Of a DNA stretch of 64,000 bases, positions 54,716 through 64,000 are shown piece by piece. Every line of letters starts with the position of its first letter. The first letter of the stretch is position 1. Location of the stretch: the NCBI GenBank assembly GCA_011037195.1, contig JAAEAF010000105.1:62001-126000 (forward strand), in the 5' to 3' direction. A model generated the notes under the pieces. That model saw nothing but the letters and a program-made list of their open reading frames with translations. It did no database searches and was not told the origin of the DNA. A program made the translations under genes and the position numbers. The DNA comes from Triatoma infestans (taxonomy: Eukaryota > Arthropoda > Insecta > Hemiptera > Reduviidae).

Positions 54716-54764
<49 letters not shown>

Positions 54765-55502
54765 CCATAGAAAGTTGAAACCTGATTTTCCGTTTAGGTA
54801 TCACCATGGCATCAGACAGTAGGTCATCTGTCAAATGACTCCTCAACCGGAAGTACCATTTTATTTGTTGTTTTTTTTTTACTTTTTTATGTTTTTCTCA
54901 AAAATGGCTTTGACGATTTTCTTCCAAATTGGTATATACAAAGAGCTACAACTTTTATTTGAAATATTTCTCTCGGATAATATATTTAAGGGTGGTTATG
55001 AGGGAGGGGTGGGGTTAGGTTTTTGCCTAAAGTGCTATTTTCAGTTTATTAAACAATTCTATAATCTAAATAATATTAATTAGAATTCAATATGTTGTTG
55101 AAATTCCGAGTTTCAAAAAAATCGGATAACCGGAAATCGTTTACATTACCACTTTACTAAATGATTTTTTCACTTTTTCGCGATTTTTTAAAAAAAGTCT
55201 CTGATGATTTTCTTGAAATTTCCTATATAAACTAATCATACAAAGTTCTACACCTTTTATTTAAAACATTTCTCTGGGGAAATTCATTTAAGGCCACTTT
55301 TAGAGGAGAGGTGGGCTTATGTTTTTCTCTAAAGTTGATTATACAGTTCTAATATCCAAACAAAATTAATTAGAAATAAATAGATGCCCAAAATTCCGAG
55401 TTTCAAGAAAATTAGTAAATCGAAAGTGTGCTTTTATTGGACAAACTAAAAAATTTGTTAATCATAATTTTGAGAACTGTTGTGTGAGTGTTTTACATCA
55501 GA
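54586..55502 (-). mobile_element. HINE-like element, full length (minus)
   Basis: From the low-coordinate side: TTTTTACTTTCTCTTACTCC, the hairpin CTCCTACTAGGAG-type sequence on the minus strand, GTGTCAAATTTTCGATATCG-type blocks, GGAAATATCCGTTTTGAGGT, a (GT)n microsatellite (54717-54760), TCCGTTTAGGTATCACC, two internal repeats, and the outer end GTTGTGTGAGTGTTTTACAT. Order and spacing match 35898-36910. Confidence 0.85.
54717..54760. repeat. (GT)n microsatellite inside HINE-like element
   Basis: About 22 GT units at the fixed microsatellite position of the family, where other copies carry (TA), (CATA) or (GA) repeats. Confidence 0.95.
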
Positions 55503-55508
55503 TTTTTT

Positions 55509-55700
55509 TTTTTAATTGTTATATTGAATATTTACAACTACTTAAATGAATGGTTACATGAATGAATATATAAATGCTAGGTGATATAAACAATGACGGG
55601 ATGATCATGAATGATAGTTAGCTAGCGATAACTACCATCAGTTACCTAGAAGGTCGCAGGGCCTATATCGTTTCAATCGCCTTGCAGGATTGCCGGGAAG
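55509..55700 (-). mobile_element. Jockey-type 3' UTR fragment
   Basis: The minus strand reads CAATCCTGCAAGGCGATTGA, AACTGATGGTAGTTATCGCT, AACTATCATTCATGA and AGTTGTAAATATTCAATATA, then an A-run. It aligns with 53750-53940. It is wedged between two minus-oriented HINE-like copies, and its A tail abuts the outer end of the first. Confidence 0.7.
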
Positions 55701-55810
55701 TGTGGTGGAGATTTTCATTTAATCAAATTATTTGAATTACATTATTTCTTTGAAATAATTTCTTTATATTATTATATATTTATAGTTAGTTCTGTACCAA
55801 TTTTGAATCC

Positions 55811-56772
55811 TTTTTTACTCTCTCCTAATCCTAGTAAGGAGGGCATTGTAATCGTGTCAAATTTTCGATATCGAGTTTTCACCGGAAATATCCGTTTTGA
55901 GGTCCCCTGAGTCCAAAAAAGTGGTTTTTAGCAAATGGTCTGTGAGTGTGTGTGTATGTGAACAGCACAGCTCAAAAACGAAAAACCGCAGAAAGTTGAA
56001 ACTTGAATTCCGTTTAGGTATCACCATGGGATCCAACAGTACGGTATCTGTCAAAATTCCTCAACCGGAAGTACCATTTTACTAGTTTGCTTTTTTTATT
56101 TTTTTGCGTTTATCTCAAAAATGGCTCCGACGATTTTCTTCAAACTTAGTATATAAACTACACATACAAAGAGATACAACTTTTATTTGAAACATTTCTC
56201 TGGGAAAGTTCATTTAAGGGCAGTTATAGGGGTAGGGTGCGGTAAGGTTTTCATTTGAAATGCTATTTCAGTTTATTAGAAAATTCTGTCATCTAAATAA
56301 TGTTAATTAGAATTGAATATGTTGTTGAAATTCCGAGTTTGAAAAAAATCGGATAATTGGAAGTGCGTTTACTTTACCACTTTACTAAAGGATATTTTTC
56401 ACTTTTTCGCGATTTACTCAAAAATAGTTCCGTCGATTTTCTTGAAACATCCTATATAAACTAAACATACAAAGATCTACAACTTTTATATAAAACATTT
56501 CTCTGGAAAAATTCATTTAAGGGCACTTTTAGTGGAGGGTTGGGGTTATGTTTTTCTCTTAAGTGCTATCATAGTTGATTATTCAATTCTACCATCCAAA
56601 CAAAATTAATTAGAAATAAATAGATGGCCAACATTTCGAGTTTCAAGAAAATTAGTAAATCAGAAGTGCACTTTTACTGAACAGTTTTTTCAGTTTTTTT
56701 GACGAATTTCATTAAATTTGGTAATTTTGAGAATTAGAGTAAGAGAAAGTTGTATGAGTGTTTCACACCAGA
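55811..56772 (-). mobile_element. HINE-like element, full length (minus)
   Basis: It starts TTTTTTACTCTCTCCTAATC and carries GTGTCAAATTTTCGATATCG, AATATCCGTTTTGAGGTCCC, a short TG-rich microsatellite (55944-55960), GAAAGTTGAAACTTGAATTC, CCGGAAGTACCATTTTACTA and two internal repeats. The end AGTAAGAGAAAGTTGTATGA..CACACCAGA precedes a T-run. At 962 bp it is close to the reference copy. Confidence 0.85.
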
Positions 56773-57393
56773 TTTTTTTTTTTTTTTCATTTATTTGTTT
56801 ATTTGCTAACCAACAACAATTTTCTATATTGTATACCATATAAAAGATTATCCAAGGAATAGACTCCATAAAAAGTCACTTGATAAGACAGAAAATCATG
56901 CGAGAATAAGTCATTATGCCATTGATCTTTGAATAATCGTGGGTGGTGGTGGTTGGGGGAATTGGCCATAAGAGACTTAGATTCTGTTAAATTGGGTACA
57001 CTCAACTCTGCTTACATCGAGTAAGATAAGGATATCAAGTACTTTTTAGTTATCTTTAAATAATCCAATGTGTAATATTTGTCGTATACTTCTTACTAAC
57101 TGCTTATATATATTATTACGTTTATTTGAAAGATTTACGTCAACATATTATTTATTTTAAAAGGATTCTGGAACATTTATGTTAACGTTTAAGTTAAAGC
57201 TATCATTAGAAGTTTTCTGGGACTGACAGAGGCCCCTTGAAAATTGAGTAATGAGAATATGTAAGTAATAATAAAGTATAGTAATGGTGAGGTAATAGAA
57301 GCTCGCATAGGCCTTTTTTTCTTAATTTTTTATCACAAATTTGCGAGACCCCTTATTCTATTTCTTTACTTTTTTATTTAAAAAAAAAAAAAA
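56773..57393. other. AT-rich stretch, nothing recognised
   Basis: Lies between a minus and a plus HINE-like copy. A 68-codon minus-strand frame (56799-57005) shows no domain. Confidence 0.4.
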
Positions 57394-58828
57394 TCTGGTG
57401 TGAAACACTCACAAGACTTTCTCTTACTTTCATTTTTAGAATTATAGGGTAAAGCTGGGAGAGGTGACGCACATTTCAAAGTTATGCCCTGCTTCAAAAT
57501 ATAGGGGATATATTAAAGAGGTAATGCTTATAAAACATATGCTTATGTCAACCACTATTATCTACAAAAAAAATGTTATTTTTCAAAATAAAGACATTCT
57601 CATTTATTCCAGAAACAAAATACAATACACTACATTTGGCCGTCTCTCCTACTATGGTAGGATAGATGACGCACCATAGATAGGAGACCTCTCCTCTGAG
57701 AAGGTAACACGGCTAATCGACATGAGACTTGGTAAACACCATGTCTACGAGTCCAACTTTAACGACAGCTGGAAATCTTCCATTTCAATTGCAATTAATA
57801 TAGTATATAAAAAAGAAAAAAAAATTTTACTAAGCGTTATGAAAATTCAGGTAGAACACAGAAGAACACACAAAATAACTGAAGAATTTTGCAATACGTT
57901 CGCTTCCGATCTCTCTACTCCTGGACTAACTTCCATGACGCCACGTGGTAGCAAACAAGAGAAGCAAAGCCTGCGTCTTCTCTCTCCTAGCTTTACCCTA
58001 TGTAAAATGACAAATTTTTATTAAACTCGAATTTTACATATTTATCCTATAATATAAATATTAAATATATTGATGAAGGCGATAAGTACTTACTTACTAA
58101 TCTTGGCAAGGAGAGAAGTGATTATATTGTTGCTCAGTAGAGCGCCCCAAAAACAATTAACTAAAAAAATGAATGCATATATTATTTAAAATTAAAGCCA
58201 CAAATCACCGCACAACTTTCCAAAAAGTAGGAAAAGTATGCTTTAGAATTTCCAAAAAAAAAACTCAGAAATCTGGTTTGTAAAGTCACACTTCCTGGGA
58301 AACCGATTTTCTTCTTAATTTAGAATTTTATCACTGCTAATTCTAATATATATATTTAATAAATGGCATTACCAATATTGTATTGAAATGGTACTGTATA
58401 AAACCCAGAACCTTCCAACAAAAAAAAAATCAATGTACCAAGGAAAATGTTTCAAATTAAAGTGAATTATTTGTTGTGGTAAGTTTATAGGAAGTTTAAA
58501 GAAAAGCGTTAGAGTCGTTTCGGGAAATCGCGAAAAACTTTAAATAAAGTCCTACTTTTGGTTGATTGATTTTGCCCGAAACTTTCGTGATAGTTGCGGT
58601 GGCAGTATGTAAACAGAATACCAAGTTTAACCTTCTTTGGTTTTTTGGTTTTTGAGATATTTTGCTACCACTTACACATTAAAACACACGCAGAGCATAC
58701 AAGCTATTTGCTAACAATTTTTTTTTCGTATTCAGGGGACCTCAAAACATGTATTTCCGGTGAAAACTCATTTTCGAATATTTGACACGATCGCAATACT
58801 TCTTTGTATTGAGGAGAAAGTAAGAGAG
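57394..58828 (+). mobile_element. HINE-like element, diverged, with MITE nested inside
   Basis: It starts TCTGGTGTGAAACACTCACA after an A-run. Fifty bases in, the sequence is interrupted at TA by the MITE (57447-57998) and resumes TGTAAAATGACAAATTTTTA, as the reference copy predicts. The remainder is old: only one internal repeat is clear, followed by CAGAATACCAAGTTTAACC, GGGGACCTCAAAACATGTAT and a worn hairpin. Net length is about 880 bp. Confidence 0.75.
57447..57998 (+). mobile_element. TA-flanked MITE, copy 2 (552 bp)
   Basis: Bounded by TA on both sides (57445-57446 and 57999-58000). The termini GGGTAAAGCTGGGAGAG and CTCTCCTAGCTTTACCC form inverted repeats. The inverse copy is at 38311-38877. 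The overlapping 71- and 100-codon frames do not correspond to a transposase. It is younger than the HINE-like copy it splits. Confidence 0.85.
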
Positions 58829-59094
58829 AAAAAAAAAATGTAATTCTTAAGTATACGCAGTGGCAAACTTATACGGTTACTTAAGAATATTGGGGTAATC
58901 GACATTGTATGTCTTATTTGGTATTAATGTTTGAACTACTCTAAAACGAATTAGTACTTGTTAAAGTTTTTGTGTGAAATACTGCTTTTATTTTGCTCGA
59001 CAATGCGCGAGTACATTATTAAACTTTTCATTGATCACTCCATATAAGTTCGCCCATCATCAGGATGTTTTTGTTGAACAGTGTAATAACATAG
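58829..59094. other. AT-rich stretch with a partial fold-back motif
   Basis: GTTCGCCCATCATCAGGATG (59049) is half of the motif found in the adjoining fold-back, followed by its own TTTTTGTTGAACAGTGTAAT. It looks like a third, truncated arm. Confidence 0.45.
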
Positions 59095-59414
59095 AGACAT
59101 ATTCCGTGGTAGCCTGCTTCATTTTGTGGTCACCGACCGGTTTCGGGCATTCGCCCATCTTCAGGATGCGTTTTGTCAGACAGTGTGATGACACAGACTT
59201 GCACAGAGCAAATTCAGTTTATACACTCATTATATACGAGTGTATACATGCAGTATATGTATACGCATGTATACGAGTACGAGTTTATAAACTGAATTTG
59301 CTCTTTGTAAGTCTGTGTTACCACACTGTCTGACAAAACGCATCCTGTAGATGGGCGAACGCTCGAAACCAGTCGATGACCACCAAATGAAGCAGGCTAC
59401 AACGGAAAATGTCT
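59095..59414. mobile_element. Fold-back element with paired hairpin/GAAAC motifs
   Basis: Arms of about 130 bp (59095-59225, 59287-59414) are close inverse copies and are related to the 20857-21104 element. Motifs: minus strand CTGAAGA-T-GGGC-GAAT-GCCC-GAAAC at 59140-59164, and plus strand CTGTAGA-T-GGGC-GAAC-GCTC-GAAAC at 59345-59369. The loop contains a second nested palindrome of TATAC/GTATA units. Opposite-strand frames of 119 and 63 codons are products of the palindrome, not genes. Confidence 0.8.
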
Positions 59415-59449
59415 CTGACAATATTTACGTATTACTTCAAAATTCTATA

Positions 59450-59720
59450 AAATTTTAGTTTTTTAGATTTTTTGGATGATATCTAAGTTGTGATCCGGTG
59501 ATACCCAAGCGAATTATGATTTTTCGTTTTTGAGTTCTAATGATCGCATACACAAACAAAAAACACACACATATACGGAATCAGAAACAGAATATGGAGA
59601 GAGTGATCAATTTCTAAAAACAACTTTTTCGAACTTAGAGAAGCTTAGAACTTTTATTTCTGATGTTAATATATTTTCTAAAATTTGATTGATAGCAATC
59701 TCGCATCCCCAGTAGAAAGC
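59450..59720 (+). mobile_element. HINE-like element, diverged 3' fragment
   Basis: GTGATACCCAAGCGAATTAT, GATTTTTCGTTTTTGAGTTC, a CACACA-rich spot, then AACAACTTTTTCGAACTTAG and CTTTTATTTCTGATGTTAAT follow the order of the family's 3' third with heavy divergence. Confidence 0.4.
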
Positions 59721-60745
59721 GAAAACAAAAAATTAATAGTAATTTTTATTCAGATGACAGATTATGAAATGAAATGAAATTGAATAAAAATGCCGCTTTG
59801 GCTTTTATGTTAAATTGTTGAGGATAATCCAAGTTTGTTGAGATATAGGATAATCTAAAATTCCAGGTAAATGTTTCACCGTCATTACCTACTATCAAGA
59901 GCACACCAGAGCATTTCCAGTTAGGTTTGCTACAACTCTTCAACCTCTGCACTATTTCCAACTCCTTGTGAAATATTAAGTTACACTAAACTCTCTTACT
60001 TTCTCTGTGCCTGTCTCTGTATGTATCCCTAGATAGTTGGACAATAAATTCACAGATTGCCACCATCTCTACTCTAAAACTCTCTCTTCTTCTACAATTT
60101 TGTAGTACCACTTCACTACTGTCTATATAGAACTAGCAACATCAACAGAACAGTGAAGAAGTAAGAGGGAGGGTGTTCTAGATGAACGTTCAAGTGAATT
60201 CCTTAAGAGCAACGAATACAGCAACAAACTGCGGAGGATCGGCAGTAGGGGAGACCAAGCTGTCCGTCTGTACTCCTGTTTTCATTCTCTCTTCTTATTT
60301 CTATCCTTTAAAGTATAGAACGAGATGTACGTGACCTCACTGTTAAATCTTCTACTTCTTCCTCTTCATCTTCTTTTTAGTTCCCCTTCTAACGCATTAA
60401 CTACGAGCCATACCCTCCTCCCAATCTCCATCATATTTACACTTGACCATTATCAACATTTATTTCTTTATAAATTGATTATTATTTCCCCTTTTTATTA
60501 CATTATTATGTTAATAAATATATCTTGTATTATTAAGAAGATTCTTGTTCTGTTTTTATAGACTATACTATATCCTGATAATCTAAAAGGGTTATTAGAT
60601 AAATTCAAATCCATTTAATGGTCTCGTAAAAATTTATATTTGAGTAGCAAACATTGGCTTTTCGACCCTGATATGCGGGTCATTCTCAAAAACTAGAAAA
60701 TATATATTCGTATTTTTTTTTTTATGATAGAAATTATTAGTTACT
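59721..60745. other. Unassigned stretch
   Basis: A C/T-rich part (59960-60110) and a GC-richer part (60110-60290) have no domain. A hairpin of the motif plan TGAGAA-T-GACCC...GGGTC-GAAAA occurs on the minus strand near 60664-60695. Confidence 0.35.
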
Positions 60746-60862
60746 TTTTACTTTCTCTTACTCCTTCCTAGTAAGAGGAAATATACGATTGTGTCAAAGT
60801 TTTAAAATTACATTTTCACCGGAAATAAATGTTTTAAGGTATTTCCTGTGGAGGAGTTTTTG
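60746..60862 (-). mobile_element. HINE-like element, 3' terminal fragment
   Basis: TTTTTACTTTCTCTTACTCC, a CTCCTTCCTAGTAAGAGG hairpin, GATTGTGTCAAAG and TTTTCACCGGAAATAAATG mark the last ~115 bp of a minus copy. It stops before the microsatellite. Confidence 0.7.
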
Positions 60863-61030
60863 GCGCTAAATTTCAAACTTTATATGAGATTGAAACAGTG
60901 TTATTGGCGCACTTATCTGGCCATCATTGTAATCATCACCGTCCTTCAGAGTAAGTATTGGTCTCACTCTACCTCTACATTTAATACCAGGACAAAAAAG
61001 GAAAAATATAAAGTATAGTTGTACTAATAA

Positions 61031-61031
<1 letters not shown>

Positions 61032-61087
<56 letters not shown>
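61032..61087. repeat. (TTA)n microsatellite
   Basis: About 18 uninterrupted units. It could be a non-LTR tail, but the adjoining sequence matches none of the elements seen here. Confidence 0.95.
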
Positions 61088-61088
<1 letters not shown>

Positions 61089-62321
61089 GAATACTTGTAT
61101 TTGACAAAGAGAAAAGAAGAAAATGCATACAAAGAGCAGTATTTATACAGCAAAATCTACATGAAATTACACAGTATTTACTAGGCATGGCAAAAGCCGT
61201 CTGCCGGAGTTTATTCTAAATGATAATTTTCTCACAAAAAGAAACAAAGAAAAAGGAAAACCTTCTATAAGAATAATATATCAATGAAATACGAAGGTGA
61301 TCAACTATGAATGATAAAACAAACTTAACCAACAACAAACAAACTTAATATGGGCTTTGTAGTGGAAGAAAGAAATGAAAGAAAATAATAGTTTGGAAAA
61401 ATAGTTTAGAATATTTTATAGTTTGAAAAATAGAATTTTGTTAATATTTTAAATATATCTTAGTGCAGTGAAAAGAGTCAAGTACTGTAATTTAAGGTCA
61501 TTGCTATTAGGGGAGACCAAGGCACAAGAATCCGTTAGGAAAATAACAATGCCACTTGGCCAACTGTTTTGTAAGAGAAAATCCCTCGCTGGAGATGGCA
61601 TTCCTTCAAGACAGTCTGCATTCTGCTTTCAAAGCCAGAACACTTGCTTCAGGAATCGTTCTCTTAAACTCAGTGCCTGTGATAGAGATTTGCCTTAATT
61701 CTAGATAAAATCTGATCTATTAAGATATAGTTGTGAATATTGTAAACCATTTAAATTCACTTAGAGAATATATTTATTTAAAAAACAGTGGTGCTCTCTT
61801 GATTATTACTAATACTCTCTTCTCTCTTAAACATATATACTTACAAGCCCTTTTTACAAAACCACTCGTGCTACACAAGCTACCAGCACACAAACACACC
61901 AACATCACCAATTACATTTCAGCTTCTATATAATGCAAAAAACAAATAGATATATATAAAAAGATAAAAAAAAAGAAAAGCACTACAGTAATCTTATTAT
62001 AATATACTACAATAAAAAACGGGCTTCTGTATAAAGAAAAACTAGATAAAACTAGATACGCACCCACTAGAGCCTTATTACAAATACACTGCAAAGAGAA
62101 AAAGAAGTGAGCCAATAATAATGTGACTTTAACTTTAATGCATGGCGAGTAAACCTGAGGATCGGAAGGCAATCAGTGGAAGGACAACGCGCCAACAATC
62201 TCACCAGCACTGAGCGTAAGAGTACCCAAAAAACGAATTCTAAAATCACATAGATTAGGGCATACCGTTAAGAAATGGAAACATGTCCTAATAGTAAATG
62301 GCTTGTAAGACCCAGTCGTGA
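61088..62321. other. AT-rich stretch, no gene recognised
   Basis: Frames at 61468-61698 and 61912-62172 show no domain. Purine-rich near 61200-61420. Confidence 0.35.
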
Positions 62322-62464
62322 AGGTTTATACCAGATTTTGTTTTTACTTTTTCTTACTCCTATTTGATGGTCGTGTCAAATTTTCTAAACTGAGTTTACA
62401 CTTGAAATACATGCAATATGAATACGAAAAAATATATTTTTAGCGATCTGCATGAGTGTTTGTA

Positions 62465-62472
<8 letters not shown>

Positions 62473-62494
<22 letters not shown>
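62473..62494. repeat. (GA)n microsatellite inside HINE-like element
   Basis: About 11 GA units at the family's fixed microsatellite position. Confidence 0.95.
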
Positions 62495-62495
<1 letters not shown>

Positions 62496-62839
62496 ACAAA
62501 ATGTCTCGGAAACGAAAAACCGCAGGATGCTCAGACATGGTATTCCGTTTAGGAACTATCAATGCATCTGACAAGAAGGTTTCGGACGAAATCCATCAAC
62601 CTGAATGAAGTGCGTGTTTACTGATTTTTTTTTTTTCATTTTTCGCGATTTTCTCTAAAATGTTTCCAACGATTTTCATTAAACTTTATATGCTACCTAC
62701 ATATAAAAATATGTACTACGGCATCTGGCAATAAGAATTTTCTCAAAATCGGTTAACCAAGAAGTACCATTTTATGAATGAATTTTTCAATTATTCTTAA
62801 TTTTCTTCAAACCGATTCCTATGATTTCCTTTAAACTTA

Positions 62840-63123
62840 GATTAGATTAGATTAGATTAACCCTGGAGGGGGGGGGGACTCCAACCCAGACACCGCAGCC
62901 TACCCATTGAGGCTTATTGTGTCAACCCCCTTATGTTTAGTAGAGGAATCCTCCCCTCTTCATGGAGTCAAGGGCCTTCCCCACTAGTCCTTTTTTGCAA
63001 TACGATCTCCTTCGGTCTCAGCGTGCCAAGATCTCGTACCGCAATCTGCCGATTGCGACACAGTCAAACAAAAAGTGAGTGACCGTCTTACCCTCTCTTC
63101 CTGACATAGTCTGCACGAAGGCA
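62840..63123 (-). mobile_element. 5'-truncated non-LTR retrotransposon, 12-bp target duplication
   Basis: Perfect CCTTTAAACTTA copies flank it (62828-62839 and 63124-63135). The minus strand shows the zinc knuckle, a stop, a 3' UTR, then a (TAATC)n tail (plus-strand GATTAGATTAGATTAGATTA). A run of G follows the tail on the plus strand (62870-62879). It interrupts the HINE-like copy and is younger than it. Confidence 0.9.
63018..63120 (-). pseudogene. Non-LTR ORF2 C-terminus, frameshifted
   Basis: Two frames must be combined: CRLCQEE in one (near 63100) and GKTVTHFLFDCVAIGRLRYE in the other, ending EILAR and a TGA at 63018. Together they give a C-x2-C...H-x4-C knuckle like CRFCQEEEETALH at 34.6 kb. 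The frameshift lies in a GGAAGAGAGG stretch. Confidence 0.7.
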
Positions 63124-63315
63124 CCTTTAAACTTACAAATATATATTTGAAGATCTACAACTTTTATTTGCAAAATTTTCTGGAAAAATTGGTTGTGAAA
63201 GGGCCGCAACGAGAAGGGCTTCAGCCATGTCATTTCAATATAATATGTGATTCTATCACCCATACAGTATAAATAACAACAAAAGATTTTTAGTGAGAAT
63301 TGCAATAAGAAAAAA

Positions 63316-64000
63316 TCTGGTGTGAAACACTCACACAACTTTCTCTTACTCCAGTTATCAAAATTATAATTGACAAATTTTATAGTTTGTGTACCAAATT
63401 TATAGAAATTTGTCGAAAATTGAAAAAAACTATTCAGTAAAAGCGCACTTCCGGTTTACTGATTTTCTTCACACCCGGAATTTTGGCCAACTATTTATTT
63501 CTAATTAATTTCATTTGGATGATAGAGTTGTATAATCAAGTATGATACCACTTTAGAGGAAGCTGTAACCCTACCCCTCTCCTAAAAGTGCCCTTAAATG
63601 AATTTTCCCAGAGAAATGTTTTATATAAAAGTTGTAGATCTTTGAATATTTAGTTCATATGTGTAGATTCAAGAAAATCGTCGGGGCCATTTTGGAGAAA
63701 ATCGCGAAAAAGTGAAAAAATCATATTTAGTAGTGTTAAAACAAAAGCACTTCCGGTTTTCCGATTTTTCTCAAACTCGGAATTTCAACAACATATTTAA
63801 TTCTAATTAACATTATTTAAATGACCGAATTGTGTAATAACCTGAAATAGCACTTTAGAGGGTAACCTAACCCCACCCCTCCCCCAGAAGGGCCCTTAAA
63901 TCAATTTTCCCAGAGAAATGTTTTAAATAGAAGTTGTAGCTCCTTGTATATGTAGTTGATGTATCAAGTTTAAAGAAAATCCTTGGAGCCATTTTTGAGA
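63316..64000 (+). mobile_element. HINE-like element, 5' two-thirds, continues past the window
   Basis: It starts TCTGGTGTGAAACACTCACA and ACTTTCTCTTACTCCAGTTA. Internal repeat 1 (CGCACTTCCGGTTTACTGAT, CCCTACCCCTCTCC) and repeat 2 (GCACTTCCGGTTTTCCGATT, CTAACCCCACCCCTCCCCCA) follow. The window ends inside repeat 2, in GGAGCCATTTTTGAGA. It is one of the least diverged copies. Confidence 0.85.

Larger units (their letters stand above)
62322..63300 (-). mobile_element. HINE-like element, 3' half, with head-to-tail junction and nested insertion
   Basis: A minus copy runs from TTTTTACTTTTTCTTACTCC (62341) through TCCGTTTAGGAACTATC (62546), a (GA)n microsatellite (62473-62494) and AAATCCATCAACCTGAA, and is split by the non-LTR insertion at 62840-63123. 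Just below 62341, TTATACCAGATTTT is the 5' end of a second copy in the same orientation, giving a head-to-tail joint. At the other side, a plus copy starts at 63316, head to head. Confidence 0.65.

Noticed and set aside
54717..54760. CRISPR-like or satellite array
   Set aside because: A simple (GT)n microsatellite. No spacer-repeat structure exists anywhere in this eukaryotic window.
57722..58024. 100-codon plus-strand frame
   Set aside because: It falls within the TA-flanked MITE. The other copy at 38.3 kb does not keep the frame, and it does not resemble a transposase.
58974..59333. 119-codon plus-strand frame
   Set aside because: It runs through the fold-back palindrome. The near-identical peptide on the minus strand (59230-59421) shows it is a by-product of the inverted arms.

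Overview
This window is a gene-poor, AT-rich stretch of a eukaryotic genome, almost certainly from an arthropod and probably an insect. The main pointer is the presence of decayed Jockey-type non-LTR retrotransposons, a clade centred on arthropods, together with RNase H-bearing non-LTR elements, tRNA-derived SINEs, solo LTRs, hAT debris and TA-flanked MITEs. I found no host protein-coding gene, rRNA gene or intact tRNA gene. Apart from a few retroelement remnants, no reading frame has a recognisable domain, and no retroelement frame is intact. The species cannot be named from sequence alone.

Layout. 0-4.7 kb: SINE pieces, a non-LTR 3' end with a (TAATC)n tail, and AT-rich filler. 4.7-13.4 kb: a long inverted duplication (4748-7646 and 11664-13426, about 1.76 kb per arm). 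Its left arm holds a non-LTR insertion that itself holds a SINE, while the right arm keeps the empty site. The spacer holds a tandem LTR-like repeat and a decayed Jockey 3' end. 13.9-17.3 kb: a second, older inverted repeat pair with a short tandem array. 15.3, 20.9, 30.4 and 59.1 kb: fold-back elements carrying hairpin-plus-GAAAC motifs. 18.5 kb: a SINE with a perfect target duplication. 20.3 and 27.5 kb: two probable solo LTRs. 21.3-22.6 kb: a non-LTR 3' end between near-identical ~190-bp direct repeats. 22.9 kb: an LTR-like unit with a 51-bp hairpin. 25.3-26.5 kb: an RNase H remnant inside another repeat. 31.0 kb: a hAT-type MITE. 34.2 kb: a non-LTR 3' end. 46.9-47.8 kb: a decayed hAT element with a SINE inside. 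53.4 and 55.5 kb: Jockey remnants.

The dominant component is a roughly 1-kb interspersed family present about fifteen times, counting fragments. The best copies are at 32693, 35898, 54586, 55811, 57394 and 63316. A full copy begins TCTGGTGTGAAACACTCACA and has two diverged ~400-bp internal repeats. A microsatellite of changing motif sits ~150 bp before the end, and the copy ends in a short hairpin whose sequence is the inverse of the ACTTTCTCTTACTC near the start. Subterminal inverted repeats, a 3' hairpin and an internal microsatellite recall non-autonomous Helentrons (HINE/DINE-1 type), but that assignment is an inference.

Nothing here looks like a cooperating gene set. The window is best read as layered transposon history, and target duplications allow several insertions to be ordered in time.
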